Under the pieces are notes generated by a model. The model made no database searches. It saw nothing but the letters and a program-made list of their open reading frames with translations, and was not told where the DNA came from. A DNA stretch of 63,919 bases. Origin: an uncultured Prevotella sp. GTDB lineage: Bacteria; Bacteroidota; Bacteroidia; Bacteroidales; Bacteroidaceae. Both the position numbers and the translations under genes were made by a program. Within the stretch, counting starts at the first letter, position 1; the number at the start of each line of letters is the position of its first letter. Location: NCBI GenBank assembly GCA_900540885.1, contig UQHJ01000006.1:1-63919 (forward strand), in the 5' to 3' direction. Positions 1 to 9,205 of this stretch are shown in pieces.

Positions 1-118
1 TTAAATTGTATGTTATGTATGTTCTCGCGCTAAGCGACTATAAGTAGATGCTCAAAACCTGCTGCTGCCGCGGGTTAAAAACCCGCCCCCCAATTAGGCA
101 GATAAATTGCAGTTTTTC
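1..118. repeat. Family A palindromic repeat, right half (cut by window edge)
   Basis: The first 118 bases match the right half of the long palindrome at 42895-43335: an ATGTTATGTATG block, a GCTAAGCGAC block, a GCTGCTGCCGCGGG core, a run of CCCGCCCCCC, then TTAGGCAGATAAATTGCAG. The left half should lie upstream of the window. Seen by direct comparison of the two stretches. Confidence 0.85.
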
Positions 119-167
119 TAAATCCATTACTCAATAAAACATCGTTAACGCAGCCTTCGCTATCGTT

Positions 168-175
168 TACTTTTG
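168..175 (+). promoter_or_regulatory. Candidate -7 box for EF-G2 gene
   Basis: TACTTTTG fits the Bacteroidota sigma-ABfr -7 consensus TAnnTTTG. It would give a leader of about 180 bases before the ATG at 363, which leaves room for leader-mediated control. No clear -33 box was identified, so this is tentative. Confidence 0.4.
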
Positions 176-362
176 AAAACTCTGCTTTACAACATACATA
201 CTAAACTTGGTACATTCAGAAATAAAGCGTAATTTTCGGCCGAAAAACGAGGAAACACTTCGTTAACGCACCCACACTGATAGCTACACACCTATATAAA
301 ATAGGTATACACCATGAGCTAAACGGGTGCTGAAGTTTCACCTAAATCAAGTAATAAGAACC

Positions 363-2519
363 ATGAAAGTCTACAATTCGCACGAGATTAAAAACATTGC
401 GCTCCTTGGCAATGACGGCTCAGGTAAGACCACGCTCACTGAAGCCTTGCTTTTTGAAAGTGGTCAGATTAAGCGTCGTGGACGTATAACGGCTAAAAAT
501 ACGGTGTCGGACTATTTTCCCGTTGAGCAGGACTATGGTTATTCCGTTTTCTCTACTGTTTTCCATACGGAATGGAAAGGCAAGAAGTTGAACATCATTG
601 ACTGTCCGGGTTCGGATGACTTCGTGGGTGCTGCACTTACCGCACTCAACGTTACTGACACGGCTATGTTGCTTATCAATGGCCAATTTGGCCCTGAGGT
701 GGGTACGCAAAACCACTTCCGCTACACGGAGAAGCTACACAAACCCGTTATCTTCTTAGTCAACCAACTTGACACTGACGGTTGCGACTACGACGTTGTC
801 GTTGAAGACTTACAGACTATCTATGGTCAGAAGGTAGTGCCCGTACAGTATCCTGTTAAGACAGGCGCTGACTTTAACGCACTGATTGATGTCATCTTAA
901 TGAAAAAGCTCACCTGGGGGCCTGATGGTGGCGAACCGACACTCGAAGACATTCCAGCTGAAGAGAAAGATAAAGCCGAAGCTATGCACAAAGCATTGGT
1001 AGAAGCTGCTGCAGAAAACGATGAAGGACTAATGGAAAAGTTCTTTGAGACAGAACACCTTACTGAAGACGAAATGCGTGAAGGCATTCGCAAAGGTATG
1101 ATTACGCGCAGCATCTTCCCCGTATTCTGTGTTTGCGCTTCAAAGAACATGGGCGTTGGCCGCCTCATGGAATTCTTGGGCAATGTAGTGCCTTTTGTAG
1201 ACGAAATGCCAGCCGTACACAATACACGCGGTGAAGAGGTTAAACCCGACCCTACCGGTCCTACCTCTATCTACTTCTTTAAGACGGGTGTTGAACCTCA
1301 CATTGGCGAGGTGCAATACTTCAAGGTAATGAGCGGCACCGTACATGAGGGTGACGACCTTACGAATGCCGACCGCGGTTCGAAAGAACGCATGGCACAA
1401 CTCTTTGTATGCTCAGGTGCCAACCGCGAAAAGGTTGAGGAGTTGCAAGCTGGCGACATTGGTTGTACCGTCAAACTAAAGGACGTGCGCACAGGTAACA
1501 CATTGAACGCTAAGGACTGCGAGAACCGTTTCAACTTCATCAAATATCCTAACCCCAAATATACGCGCGCTATTAAGGCTGCTAACGAGGCTGACACCGA
1601 AAAGATGATGGCTGCCCTCAACCGCATGCGCCAAGAGGACCCAACGTGGGAGGTTGAGCAGAGCAAAGAATTGCGTCAAATTTTAGTTCACGGACAAGGC
1701 GAGTTCCACCTTCGCACCCTAAAATGGCGCCTTGAAAATCTTGACAAGATTCCCGTAGAATTCTACGAGCCCCGCATTCCTTATCGCGAGACCATCACCA
1801 AACCTGCTCGCGCTGACTATCGTCACAAAAAGCAAAGCGGTGGCGCAGGACAGTTTGGCGAGGTACACTTGGTTATTGAACCTTATAGCGACGGCATGCC
1901 CGACCCAACCGTTTATAAGTTTGGCGGACAAGAGATTCGCGTTACAATAAAGGGTAAAGAAGAGATTCCTTTGGAATGGGGCGGCAAACTCGTATTTATC
2001 AACTCTGTCGTTGGTGGTGCTATTGACGCTCGCTTTATGCCTGCTATTCTGAAAGGCATCATGAGTCGTATGGAGCAAGGACCGCTTACAGGTAGCTATG
2101 CACGCGATGTACGCGTAGTCGTATATGACGGCAAGATGCACCCCGTTGACTCTAACGAACTCTCATTCATGCTAGCAGGTCGCAACGCCTTTAGCCAAGC
2201 CTTTAAGGAAGCAGGTCCAAAGATTTTGGAACCTATCTACGACGTTGAAGTATTCGTGCCTGGCGATAAGATGGGCGACGTGATGAGCGACCTTCAAGGA
2301 CGCCGTGGCCTCATCGTGGGCATGAGCAGCGAAAATGGTTACGAAAAGTTGCAAGCCAAAGTGCCTCTGAAGGAGATGTCGAACTACGCTACTTCACTCA
2401 GTTCGCTCACAGGCGGTCGTGCTTCATTCATCATGAAGTTTGCCAGCTACGAACTCGTTCCTGGCGACTTACAGAAGAAGCTGATCGAGGAACACGAAGA
2501 AGAACTGCAGAAGCAATAA
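363..2519 (+). CDS. fusA2: Elongation factor G paralogue (EF-G2 type) lacking the switch II histidine
   Basis: A 718-residue five-domain EF-G-like translational GTPase. The ATG at 363 is preferred over the upstream in-frame start at 327 because homology begins with MKVYNSHEIKNIALLG. The G1 loop GNDGSGKT is at residues 16-23 and the G4 motif is NQLD (135-138, canonical NKxD). The G3 motif is DCPGSDD (80-86) where canonical EF-G has DTPGHVD, so the catalytic histidine that activates GTP hydrolysis is a serine. Domains III-V follow, including GGAGQFGEV and the C-terminal PLKEMSNYATSLSSLT block. In Bacteroides thetaiotaomicron an EF-G paralogue (EF-G2) lacking GTPase activity supports translation during starvation and gut colonisation; this gene has the expected signature. 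The housekeeping fusA must lie elsewhere. Monocistronic: it has its own terminator and the next gene has its own promoter. Confidence 0.88.
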   Translation: MKVYNSHEIKNIALLGNDGSGKTTLTEALLFESGQIKRRGRITAKNTVSDYFPVEQDYGYSVFSTVFHTEWKGKKLNIIDCPGSDDFVGAALTALNVTDTAMLLINGQFGPEVGTQNHFRYTEKLHKPVIFLVNQLDTDGCDYDVVVEDLQTIYGQKVVPVQYPVKTGADFNALIDVILMKKLTWGPDGGEPTLEDIPAEEKDKAEAMHKALVEAAAENDEGLMEKFFETEHLTEDEMREGIRKGMITRSIFPVFCVCASKNMGVGRLMEFLGNVVPFVDEMPAVHNTRGEEVKPDPTGPTSIYFFKTGVEPHIGEVQYFKVMSGTVHEGDDLTNADRGSKERMAQLFVCSGANREKVEELQAGDIGCTVKLKDVRTGNTLNAKDCENRFNFIKYPNPKYTRAIKAANEADTEKMMAALNRMRQEDPTWEVEQSKELRQILVHGQGEFHLRTLKWRLENLDKIPVEFYEPRIPYRETITKPARADYRHKKQSGGAGQFGEVHLVIEPYSDGMPDPTVYKFGGQEIRVTIKGKEEIPLEWGGKLVFINSVVGGAIDARFMPAILKGIMSRMEQGPLTGSYARDVRVVVYDGKMHPVDSNELSFMLAGRNAFSQAFKEAGPKILEPIYDVEVFVPGDKMGDVMSDLQGRRGLIVGMSSENGYEKLQAKVPLKEMSNYATSLSSLTGGRASFIMKFASYELVPGDLQKKLIEEHEEELQKQ

Positions 2520-2560
2520 CAGATAGACAATCCTGGTTTTTCTATAAAATAATGCTTTTA

Positions 2561-2599
2561 GCCCTTGCTAATGACGAGAGTCACAGCAAGGGCTTTTTT
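2561..2599 (+). terminator. Intrinsic terminator after EF-G2 gene
   Basis: GCCCTTGCT pairs with AGCAAGGGC and is followed by six T. Classic rho-independent shape, 40 bases past the stop. Confidence 0.9.
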
Positions 2600-2631
2600 C
2601 TTCTTATATTACCAATTCCCCTAAATGTTTG

Positions 2632-2639
2632 TACCTTTG
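2632..2639 (+). promoter_or_regulatory. -7 box for MFS transporter
   Basis: TACCTTTG matches TAnnTTTG exactly and lies 25 bases before the ATG at 2665. The in-frame ATG at 2629 sits inside this box and so cannot be the start. Confidence 0.7.
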
Positions 2640-2664
2640 CATCAATAAACATTTTATAAAACGC

Positions 2665-3903
2665 ATGAAACTCCGCAATACGACCTCTACATTATGCAAA
2701 GGACATAACAAAGCCATGGAAGGAACCATATTTGGCATATTAGTAATTATCAGCATATCGCACTTTTTAAATGATATGATACAATCTATCGTTCCTGCCA
2801 TTTACCCAATAATAAAAGACAAATTTGGCTTTACGTTTGCGCAAATAGGACTGATCACCTTTGTTTTTCAAATGGCATCGTCAATACTACAACCTTTCAC
2901 AGGACTTTATGCCGACAAACACCCACGCCCCTATGCCCTTTCATTAGGCTTCTGTCTAACGCTTATTGGCCTTTTGTCGTTGGCATTTGCCAATAGCTTT
3001 GGCTACATCATGCTTTCGGTCAGCCTGATTGGTTTTGGTTCGGCAGTGTTCCACCCCGAGGCCTCACGCGTAGCACAATTAGCCTCTGGCGGCAAAAAGA
3101 GTTTAGCACAAAGCATATTTCAAGTAGGAGGCAATGGTGGAGCCGCCATTGGACCACTGTTGGCAGCCCTCATTATTCTCCCCTATGGTCAACCAGCCAT
3201 TTCGTGGTTTGCCATAGCAGCCATATTAGCCTCAGCGTTGCTCATTCATGTTGGCAATTGGTATCGCGCCAAACTCAACTATGCCATAAGTCATCATAAA
3301 GCCAGCCCAACTCCTCCTGCTGGTTTGTCAAAGCGTCGCATACATTGGGCGTTATTCATTCTCGTAATGCTTATCTTTTCAAAATATTTTTATACTGCTT
3401 GTATTACCAATTACTTTACATTCTTTCTGATCAATAAATTCAACACCAGTGTACAGACGGCTCAACTCTGTTTGTTTGCCTTCTTAGCCGCCTTTGCCAT
3501 TGGCACCGTTATAGGTGGCCTATTTGGCGATCGCTTTAGCCGTAAATATGTCATTTGGTTTTCAATTTTAGGCGCAGCCCCTTTTGCCTTAGCCTTGCCA
3601 TTCGTATCCACACTCACAGGAGCTATTGTTATGGTTTTTATGGCTGGACTCATCATAGCCTCCGCCTTTTCATCTATTGTAGTTTATGCCACCGACCTTA
3701 TGCCCGATAAAGTGGGCCTCATATCAGGAGTGTTTTTTGGTCTAATGTTTGGCTTGGGTGGATTAGGTTCAGCTTTCTTTGGCTGGCTGGCCGACATTAC
3801 AAGCATTGATTTTATCTTTAAAATAAGTGCTGTTTTACCTTTATTAGGCATCATTGCTGGTTTGCTGCCCAACACGCAAAAAAGAGTAAACAAGCGCCAT
3901 TGA
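2665..3903 (+). CDS. MFS transporter, fosmidomycin-resistance (Fsr) type
   Basis: A 412-residue, very hydrophobic protein with about 12 predicted membrane segments. The features resemble the Fsr branch of the major facilitator superfamily: SHFLNDMIQSIVPAIYP near the N-terminus, GLYADKHPRPY in the first cytoplasmic loop, GSAVFHPEASRVAQLAS in segment 4 and QVGGNGGAAIGP in segment 5. Fsr proteins are inner-membrane proton-coupled drug exporters; the natural substrate here is unknown. The ATG at 2665 follows the promoter; a second in-frame ATG at 2716 (MEGTIFGILV) lies closer to the first membrane helix and is also possible. A single-gene transcript is likely because a strong terminator precedes it. 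Confidence 0.85.
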   Translation: MKLRNTTSTLCKGHNKAMEGTIFGILVIISISHFLNDMIQSIVPAIYPIIKDKFGFTFAQIGLITFVFQMASSILQPFTGLYADKHPRPYALSLGFCLTLIGLLSLAFANSFGYIMLSVSLIGFGSAVFHPEASRVAQLASGGKKSLAQSIFQVGGNGGAAIGPLLAALIILPYGQPAISWFAIAAILASALLIHVGNWYRAKLNYAISHHKASPTPPAGLSKRRIHWALFILVMLIFSKYFYTACITNYFTFFLINKFNTSVQTAQLCLFAFLAAFAIGTVIGGLFGDRFSRKYVIWFSILGAAPFALALPFVSTLTGAIVMVFMAGLIIASAFSSIVVYATDLMPDKVGLISGVFFGLMFGLGGLGSAFFGWLADITSIDFIFKISAVLPLLGIIAGLLPNTQKRVNKRH

Positions 3904-3932
3904 TAATTGATAAATAACACAAATGATAAAAA

Positions 3933-3976
3933 CCGCTCCCTCCTAACCTTTCCTAAAGAAGGTTAGGAGGGAGCGG
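3933..3976 (-). terminator. Strong hairpin terminator between convergent genes
   Basis: A perfect 16-bp stem (CCGCTCCCTCCTAACC with its complement) and 12-base loop. On the minus strand it is followed by TTTTTATCATTT, so it fits best as the terminator of the minus-strand pair at 4082-5434; it may also stop the MFS transcript. Confidence 0.8.
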
Positions 3977-4081
3977 TGGCTATTCACCTTTGATCCAAAG
4001 TTGAAATATTCTACGAAAGACTCGGCTACTCTTGAAAATTTAACGGACTAATGTAAAATTAAAACTAAGTACGCTACAAGG

Positions 4082-4870
4082 CTACCACCCTATCTGCTCT
4101 AATCCTTTCTTCCACCGCCAAATGGGAAAATCGTCGATTATAGAAGCTAAACCAACCTCATCAGTATAATACTCTAACACCTTCAACAATCGTGGAAATA
4201 AGGGGCTGTGAGAGCGTTCTATGGTAGTAAAGCCATAGTTGTCCTGCCACCTCAGATTAGATGGTCCCCACAAAGCAAAGAAATGATTGAAATCAAAAGG
4301 ATCGTTAGGACGAAGAAGCACAAAATCTACTACAACATCTAATATCATAGAGTGCAACTTCGAAGGACGACTTGTATGAAGCTGAAAATACTCCCACAAA
4401 AGTGTCTTAACACGCCTTGCACTAACCTTTAAGCCTTGACGCTGCAAGTAACGACATATCACCCAGCCATAACTGTCATGAAATGCTGGGTGTATTTGCT
4501 GTGGCATAATATTCATATTCTTTAAAAAACGATAGGCACGTACAGGACTTTGTATGGACGCTTTACAAGCTAAATCCACTCGCGACTCGTTGATCATATA
4601 ACGAAACAACAAACGCTGATAATTATCACGCCCAACGCCATTTACATCAATCATATTACGCTGCAAGACTCGCATTATGATTAGGCATCGTAGAATAATA
4701 TCTTTTGCGCCCTCCACTTTACGCGCCATGCGACAAATATCATAAACGACCCAAAACAACGCCATACGCGAATACTCCGTATCACACGCATTTATATTGT
4801 ACAAGGCAAGGTCTAATGCCTCTTGCCACTTCCCCTGTTTGCGTAAATGCAGCACATCTAAAGATGACAT
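4082..4870 (-). CDS. Hypothetical helical (TPR-like) protein
   Basis: 262 residues, mostly helical, with no signal peptide or membrane segment. The N-terminus (LRKQGKWQEALDLAL) looks like a tetratricopeptide hairpin. From memory the whole protein resembles Bacteroides TPR/DUF7017-type proteins, notably the segment LHSMILDVVVDFVLLRP and the later FFALWGPSNLRWQDN, but I cannot confirm this without a profile search. It is encoded 24 bases after the XRE regulator on the same strand, so the two are probably co-transcribed and end at the hairpin at 3933-3976. Function unknown. Confidence 0.6.
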   Translation of the reverse strand: MSSLDVLHLRKQGKWQEALDLALYNINACDTEYSRMALFWVVYDICRMARKVEGAKDIILRCLIIMRVLQRNMIDVNGVGRDNYQRLLFRYMINESRVDLACKASIQSPVRAYRFLKNMNIMPQQIHPAFHDSYGWVICRYLQRQGLKVSARRVKTLLWEYFQLHTSRPSKLHSMILDVVVDFVLLRPNDPFDFNHFFALWGPSNLRWQDNYGFTTIERSHSPLFPRLLKVLEYYTDEVGLASIIDDFPIWRWKKGLEQIGW

Positions 4871-4894
4871 ATTCCCCCTCCTTGTTTTGTTTAA

Positions 4895-5434
4895 TTACTT
4901 ATTTGACGGTACGAATGACTCATACGTACCATTACTATAAAACACTCGTATCTCTTTAATACGACGTTCGTCTTTGTCAACATTTATCGCATTCATAACG
5001 ACGCTACCATTACCTCTAACAGTAGCACGCTGATCACGTCGTGCACCATAAGCCATAGCACGATGTTCAACACTTGACGGAGGATAAGCTGCCGACTGTT
5101 CTCCTGCAAACAATGCTCCATTCTCGTTCGCTGCATCTGGGTCTATCGGCTGTAATGTGGCTGCCTGTTGCCCAGTTTCTCCGTCGTTTTCACCTGGCTC
5201 ATTTGAGGGGGGCACAGCGTGTTCACCCGTCAACATATCACCTTCACCGAACATCAGCCAATTAACATTTATTTCAGGAAATCCCTGATGTATGCCCATG
5301 ATGTGTTTGTTAGTAGGATTGGTACGTCCTGTTAGTATGCTTGAGAGTGAAGCTGGCGAAATACCCAAACGTGCAGCAAAGTCCTGCTGCGAGAGTTTGG
5401 TATATTCCATAATGGTTCTAATTCTATCTATCAT
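4895..5434 (-). CDS. XRE-family helix-turn-helix regulator
   Basis: 179 residues. An N-terminal Cro/CI-type HTH is clear at about residues 8-45 (LSQQDFAARLGISPASLSSI followed by LTGRTNP), then a linker rich in acidic and polar residues (about 65-145) and a conserved C-terminal RRIKEIRVFYSNGTYESF tail that I associate with a common Bacteroidales XRE group. The start ATG at 5434 has a good Shine-Dalgarno-like AAGGAAAG seven bases upstream, which is unusual for this phylum. The neighbour at 4082-4870 is likely in the same transcript. Probably a DNA-binding repressor; the target is unknown, but autoregulation from the long upstream gap is plausible. Confidence 0.82.
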   Translation of the reverse strand: MIDRIRTIMEYTKLSQQDFAARLGISPASLSSILTGRTNPTNKHIMGIHQGFPEINVNWLMFGEGDMLTGEHAVPPSNEPGENDGETGQQAATLQPIDPDAANENGALFAGEQSAAYPPSSVEHRAMAYGARRDQRATVRGNGSVVMNAINVDKDERRIKEIRVFYSNGTYESFVPSNK

Positions 5435-6886
5435 ATACTTTCCTTATTATATTATATAGAGGTGAATGCACAGACCAAGCAAAAGGTGTACTTCAATGAG
5501 ACTAACGAGAACAAAATACACTGTAAAATAGAACAATATAATGATTGCCGCTATTTGATTGCCTCACACTCACAGTGCCCTTATGTCAACTAACATTTAA
5601 GTCCTCATCTATTCCCCTGATCAATCCTCAATCCAACAGGACAAGGACAATCAAAGCTGCATTTTTAGCACACAAAAATCGGACATAAAAACCAAAACCG
5701 CTTTTTGTAACTATTTGCTTAGCGTTTACAAAGATAAACAGAATGGGGGAGTAAGGCAACACATTTGCAAATTATTTTGTAATTTTCTTTTTTAAAATAT
5801 GGATTTACTTATTTAAATTCAAAATATTCACAACTGATTTGCAATTTATATTTTTAAATTACATCTTGCCATACAACCTATCTACAAAATTAAACACACA
5901 CTTTCTTAAACAACGACATTTTCATTGGCTTTCAACGAGTTTTATAAATTTTACATTCCATTATCACCTTGTTTTTACTATACATACATCTATACTTGTT
6001 TATATAAGTAACTATTACGTTAATATAAGTATTATTTACGTGGTTTTCAGCCGATTACACTTAGACAAACAGATTACATAAATATTAATTTACAAAATCA
6101 GTTTAGCATATCATATTTATAAAGATGAATATTTAATATCGTAAAGTCACTTGACAATAAACAAAACGCAACTGTTTTGTTTTGTTTACGCAATTACATT
6201 TCAATATTTTACTTTTTATATTTATGGAGTTAAATGCAAATAAATCCTTCATGTAAATTTTAAGGTATCTACCCTTTCATCATTTACGCCAAATCGGACA
6301 AACTTGGCAAATAGACAAGTTCTTCATTCTATCGCAACCACAGACAACATAAAAACAACGTTAATCAGTGATTATCAACTACTTATATACACTTTTGAAC
6401 AACATAGCAAAAGTATCACCTAGAAAAAACCTATCTACATTTTGCTATATGTACATATCAAATAGTGTATTTAATATCATACAAACAGTATAAATGGACT
6501 TTTTGAAGGCCATTTAACACACGAATTTACATTTTCTCCATACATTCGCAGCACAGTAAGACTATTCAGGACATCAAAACGAGAAAAAATAAGTGCCTTT
6601 TTCCATTGTTTACACCAAGCTAAACGGAGCGTCGGAAGTCGCAGCAGAGCATTCCTGAATGGCAGTTCCGATAAATGAGACGGAAAGACGAAGCAAATAG
6701 GAAAAGCTCCTATTAGAAAATTTGAACAAAAACGACCAAATTCACCTCTCGCCCTACACAATGTTAATTACGTAACAGCCTCTACCCTTCTCTCCTCACC
6801 AACTATGGCTAACAACGACACACAAAATGCAGCAGATAGACGTCTACTTTTATAGTCCTTCTCCCCCACTCCACCTCTATCACGAC
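5435..6886. other. 1.45-kb AT-rich gene-free stretch
   Basis: No convincing gene. Short open frames at 5839-6081 (+) and 6477-6761 (-) have low-complexity or unprotein-like translations. Composition is very AT-rich between about 5750 and 6480. No tRNA, CRISPR or member of the repeat families found elsewhere in the window was recognised. It may hold the regulator's promoter, a small RNA or decayed DNA. Confidence 0.6.
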
Positions 6887-6931
6887 ATAAAAAAAACGAC
6901 AAGCACTGCCTCATTGTGCAGTGCTTGTCGT
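6887..6931 (-). terminator. Terminator after holA
   Basis: ACGACAAGCACTGC pairs with GCAGTGCTTGTCGT (14-bp stem) and is followed on the minus strand by a T run. It lies 37 bases past the holA stop. Confidence 0.9.
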
Positions 6932-6967
6932 ATAAGTCTTCACCTAAAGAAAGATGAAATAGAATGA

Positions 6968-8014
6968 TTAATGAAGTATAAAATAAATCAGTTCCTTTAA
7001 CAAATCTCCATTCGTCGTATGCGAGCCTTCAGAACCTTTAGATCGAGCATCGGTGCGACGAATTTCGCCTAAAATGTACATCACCTTCATCGCTGAATAG
7101 TTACTCATCATAGGTAAGATATTCTTCCTTACTTGCCATTCAGTCATGCCCAACCAAGCAGCAATTCCAGGCTCATTTTTTTCAGGAGCGTAAAAGGCAA
7201 GCATTACTTGACTAAACTGTTTGAACAGCAAACTCAAGGTTACTTGAATAGGATTGTCTTTTGCATTCGCGTCAAAATATTTCGCAATTCTATTTGCCTT
7301 CAATACGTCTTTGTTAGCAAGCGCATCGACCAATTCGAAGTTATTGAAATTTTTAGAGATGCCGATATGCTCTTTCACCCAATCAACCGTAATAGTTTGC
7401 TCCCCCTTTGGCAAGGCAAGAATAAGTTTGTCCAGTTCAGAAGCGATGCGATTTAAATCCGAACCGATAAAATCAGCCACCATTTCGGCTGCTCCTGGCC
7501 CTGCAGCAAAGTGCTTTCGCCGCAAATAATTCTGAACGAATGGTGCGAGCTGATTATCATAGAGCTTTTTCGACTCAAAGAGCACACCCTCTTTATTTAT
7601 CAGCGTTGCCACCTTTTGCCGACGGTCAATTGTTCCGTTTTTATGACAAAATATAAGCACCGTACTAGGTTGAATTTGACGAAAATAATACTCTAATCGA
7701 CTAAGATTTTTCAATCCTTGCGCTTCCTTTACTACAATCACCAAATGTTGTGCTGCCATAGGGTATGAGCGAGCTGCTGCAATAATAGCATCAATGTCAG
7801 CCTCAGCCCCAAAGAAAGTCATGAGGTTAAAATCTTGTTCTTCAGGCTTTAGCACCGCATTTACGATAAAGTCTGCCAGACGATCGATGTAATAACTTTC
7901 ATCACCCATTAAGTAATAAACGGGCTTAATGTTGCCAGCCTGCACATCACGTATGATTTGTTCATAGGTTATCCCCACAGGCTTTCTTTTATAGTTTGAA
8001 GTATACCCTGCCAT
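6968..8014 (-). CDS. holA: DNA polymerase III delta subunit (clamp loader)
   Basis: 348 residues with HolA architecture: an N-terminal RecA-like fold starting NIKPVYYLMGDESYYID, a central VIVVKEAQGL...L segment and STVLIFCHK, then the helical collar domain with DLNRIASELDKLILAL and ISKNFNNFELVDALANKD. The subunit opens the beta sliding clamp within the replicative clamp loader. The ATG at 8014 is chosen over the in-frame TTG at 8020 because ATG overlaps the upstream stop (TAATG), which suggests translational coupling to the AMP nucleosidase gene. Confidence 0.93.
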   Translation of the reverse strand: MAGYTSNYKRKPVGITYEQIIRDVQAGNIKPVYYLMGDESYYIDRLADFIVNAVLKPEEQDFNLMTFFGAEADIDAIIAAARSYPMAAQHLVIVVKEAQGLKNLSRLEYYFRQIQPSTVLIFCHKNGTIDRRQKVATLINKEGVLFESKKLYDNQLAPFVQNYLRRKHFAAGPGAAEMVADFIGSDLNRIASELDKLILALPKGEQTITVDWVKEHIGISKNFNNFELVDALANKDVLKANRIAKYFDANAKDNPIQVTLSLLFKQFSQVMLAFYAPEKNEPGIAAWLGMTEWQVRKNILPMMSNYSAMKVMYILGEIRRTDARSKGSEGSHTTNGDLLKELIYFILH

Positions 8015-8790
8015 TACCAATCATACTTTAAGTGACGCACCGTCTTGCGTTCACCAATGATAAGTTTCATACTTTCTATGCCAATGCGCACATGCGTTTC
8101 GGCAAAGTTGCGCGTCACCTGATTATCGCTCTCTTCCGTCTTCACACCATCTGCCTCCATGGGATTGTCCGACACGAGTAAGAGCGCTCCCGTTGGAATG
8201 TGGTTGTAAAATCCACATGAGAAGAGCGTAGCCGTCTCCATATCGACGGCCATAGCACGCGTCTCACGCAAATAGTTCTTAAATCGTTCATCGTGCTCCC
8301 ACACACGGCGGTTGGTCGTATAAACCGTTCCCGTCCAATAGTCGTGACTATTGTCGCGCAAAGCTGTTGACACAGCACGCTGCAACATAAAGGCAGGCAG
8401 TGCAGGCACTTCGGGTGGAAAATAGTCATTCGACGTACCTTCGCCACGGATGCCAGCTAAGGGGAGAATATAATCGCCCAAATGCGTCTTCTCCGAGATG
8501 CCTCCACACTTTCCTAAGAACAAACAAGCCTTCGGCTTAATGGCTCCCAAAAGGTCCATGATAAGCGCTGCATTAGGGCTACCCATACCAAAATTAATCA
8601 TGGTTATGTTATCTGCCGTAGCAGCACGCATATTGGCATCAAAGCCCACAGGGTCAACCCCACACTGCTTACAAAATATGTCAACGTAGTTATTGAAGTT
8701 GGTCAATAGAATATGATCACCAAACTTATCAAGTGGCATCTTAGTATATCGCACCAACCAATCGTCAATGATTTCTTCCTTTGTTGTCAT
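8014..8790 (-). CDS. amn: AMP nucleosidase
   Basis: 258 residues from the ATG at 8790 (MTTKEEIIDDWLVRYTKMPL); the open frame runs further upstream but only through repeat-adjacent DNA. Fold of the purine nucleoside phosphorylase/uridine phosphorylase superfamily: INFGMGSPNAALIMDLL near residue 65, FLGKCGGI, and the ribose-binding MAVDMETATLF signature, followed by LLLVSDNP with the catalytic aspartate. AMP nucleosidase (EC 3.2.2.4) cleaves AMP to adenine and ribose 5-phosphate; the length equals that of the short Bacteroidota form. It is coupled to holA by a one-base stop/start overlap, an arrangement with no obvious functional logic. Confidence 0.9.
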   Translation of the reverse strand: MTTKEEIIDDWLVRYTKMPLDKFGDHILLTNFNNYVDIFCKQCGVDPVGFDANMRAATADNITMINFGMGSPNAALIMDLLGAIKPKACLFLGKCGGISEKTHLGDYILPLAGIRGEGTSNDYFPPEVPALPAFMLQRAVSTALRDNSHDYWTGTVYTTNRRVWEHDERFKNYLRETRAMAVDMETATLFSCGFYNHIPTGALLLVSDNPMEADGVKTEESDNQVTRNFAETHVRIGIESMKLIIGERKTVRHLKYDW

Positions 8791-8825
8791 AATATTATTT
8801 TGTATTTTTGTATAAGACTTTTCTA

Positions 8826-9010
8826 TAAGTAGGTATTCAAAATTAGTTGATATGAATTGGTGCAGTATTTCGTTCAGGAACATAGGTTGAAGAGGGAGCG
8901 TAGCGGGCTACGTGACCGATGAAACCTATGTTTCTGGGCGAAAGAATGCGCCAAGGCATATCGACTAATTCTGAACATGATTATATAAACTAATTTTGAA
9001 TACCTACTTA
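8826..9010. repeat. Family C 185-bp inverted-repeat element (MITE-like)
   Basis: The 23-base end TAAGTAGGTATTCAAAATTA... at 8826-8848 is repeated as its exact complement at 8988-9010. The interior continues as an imperfect palindrome (GAACATAGGTT with AACCTATGTTT; GTAGC/CTACG at the centre). No coding potential. Single ends recur at 9750-9772 and 56409-56424. Confidence 0.85.
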
Positions 9011-9111
9011 AATAATCAGTTTTACGTTTTAAGGTTATAAAGTTAGTTTAGTTGATTATCAACGTGACGTTACTTTATAGCCTCATAACCTCCAAACTAA
9101 AAAACAGATTA
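9011..9111. repeat. Family D repeat, copy 1 (inverted orientation)
   Basis: About 100 bases whose reverse complement aligns to 41658-41765 and 41992-42096: shared blocks are TTTTTAGTTT, GGTTATAAAG, CACGTTGAT.ATCAACTA and ACTAAC.TTAT..CTTA. Directly abuts the family C element. Confidence 0.75.
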
Positions 9112-9205
9112 TCAGAGTACAGCTATATATAATTGATGCAAATATACGCATAAAGTCACCAACACTCACAACAAACAACCCTTTAAACTTATTGTTTAAA
9201 ATACC

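Noticed and set aside
5839..6081. 80-codon open frame on the plus strand.
   Set aside because: AT-rich, Phe/Ile/Tyr-rich translation, no ribosome site or promoter box; probably chance.
5820..6420. AT-rich stretch as a replication origin.
   Set aside because: No cluster of DnaA boxes; one near-match (ATATTCACA) is not enough, and neighbours are not typical origin genes.
6477..6761. 94-codon open frame on the minus strand.
   Set aside because: No recognisable domain, odd composition, no promoter; not enough to call a gene.
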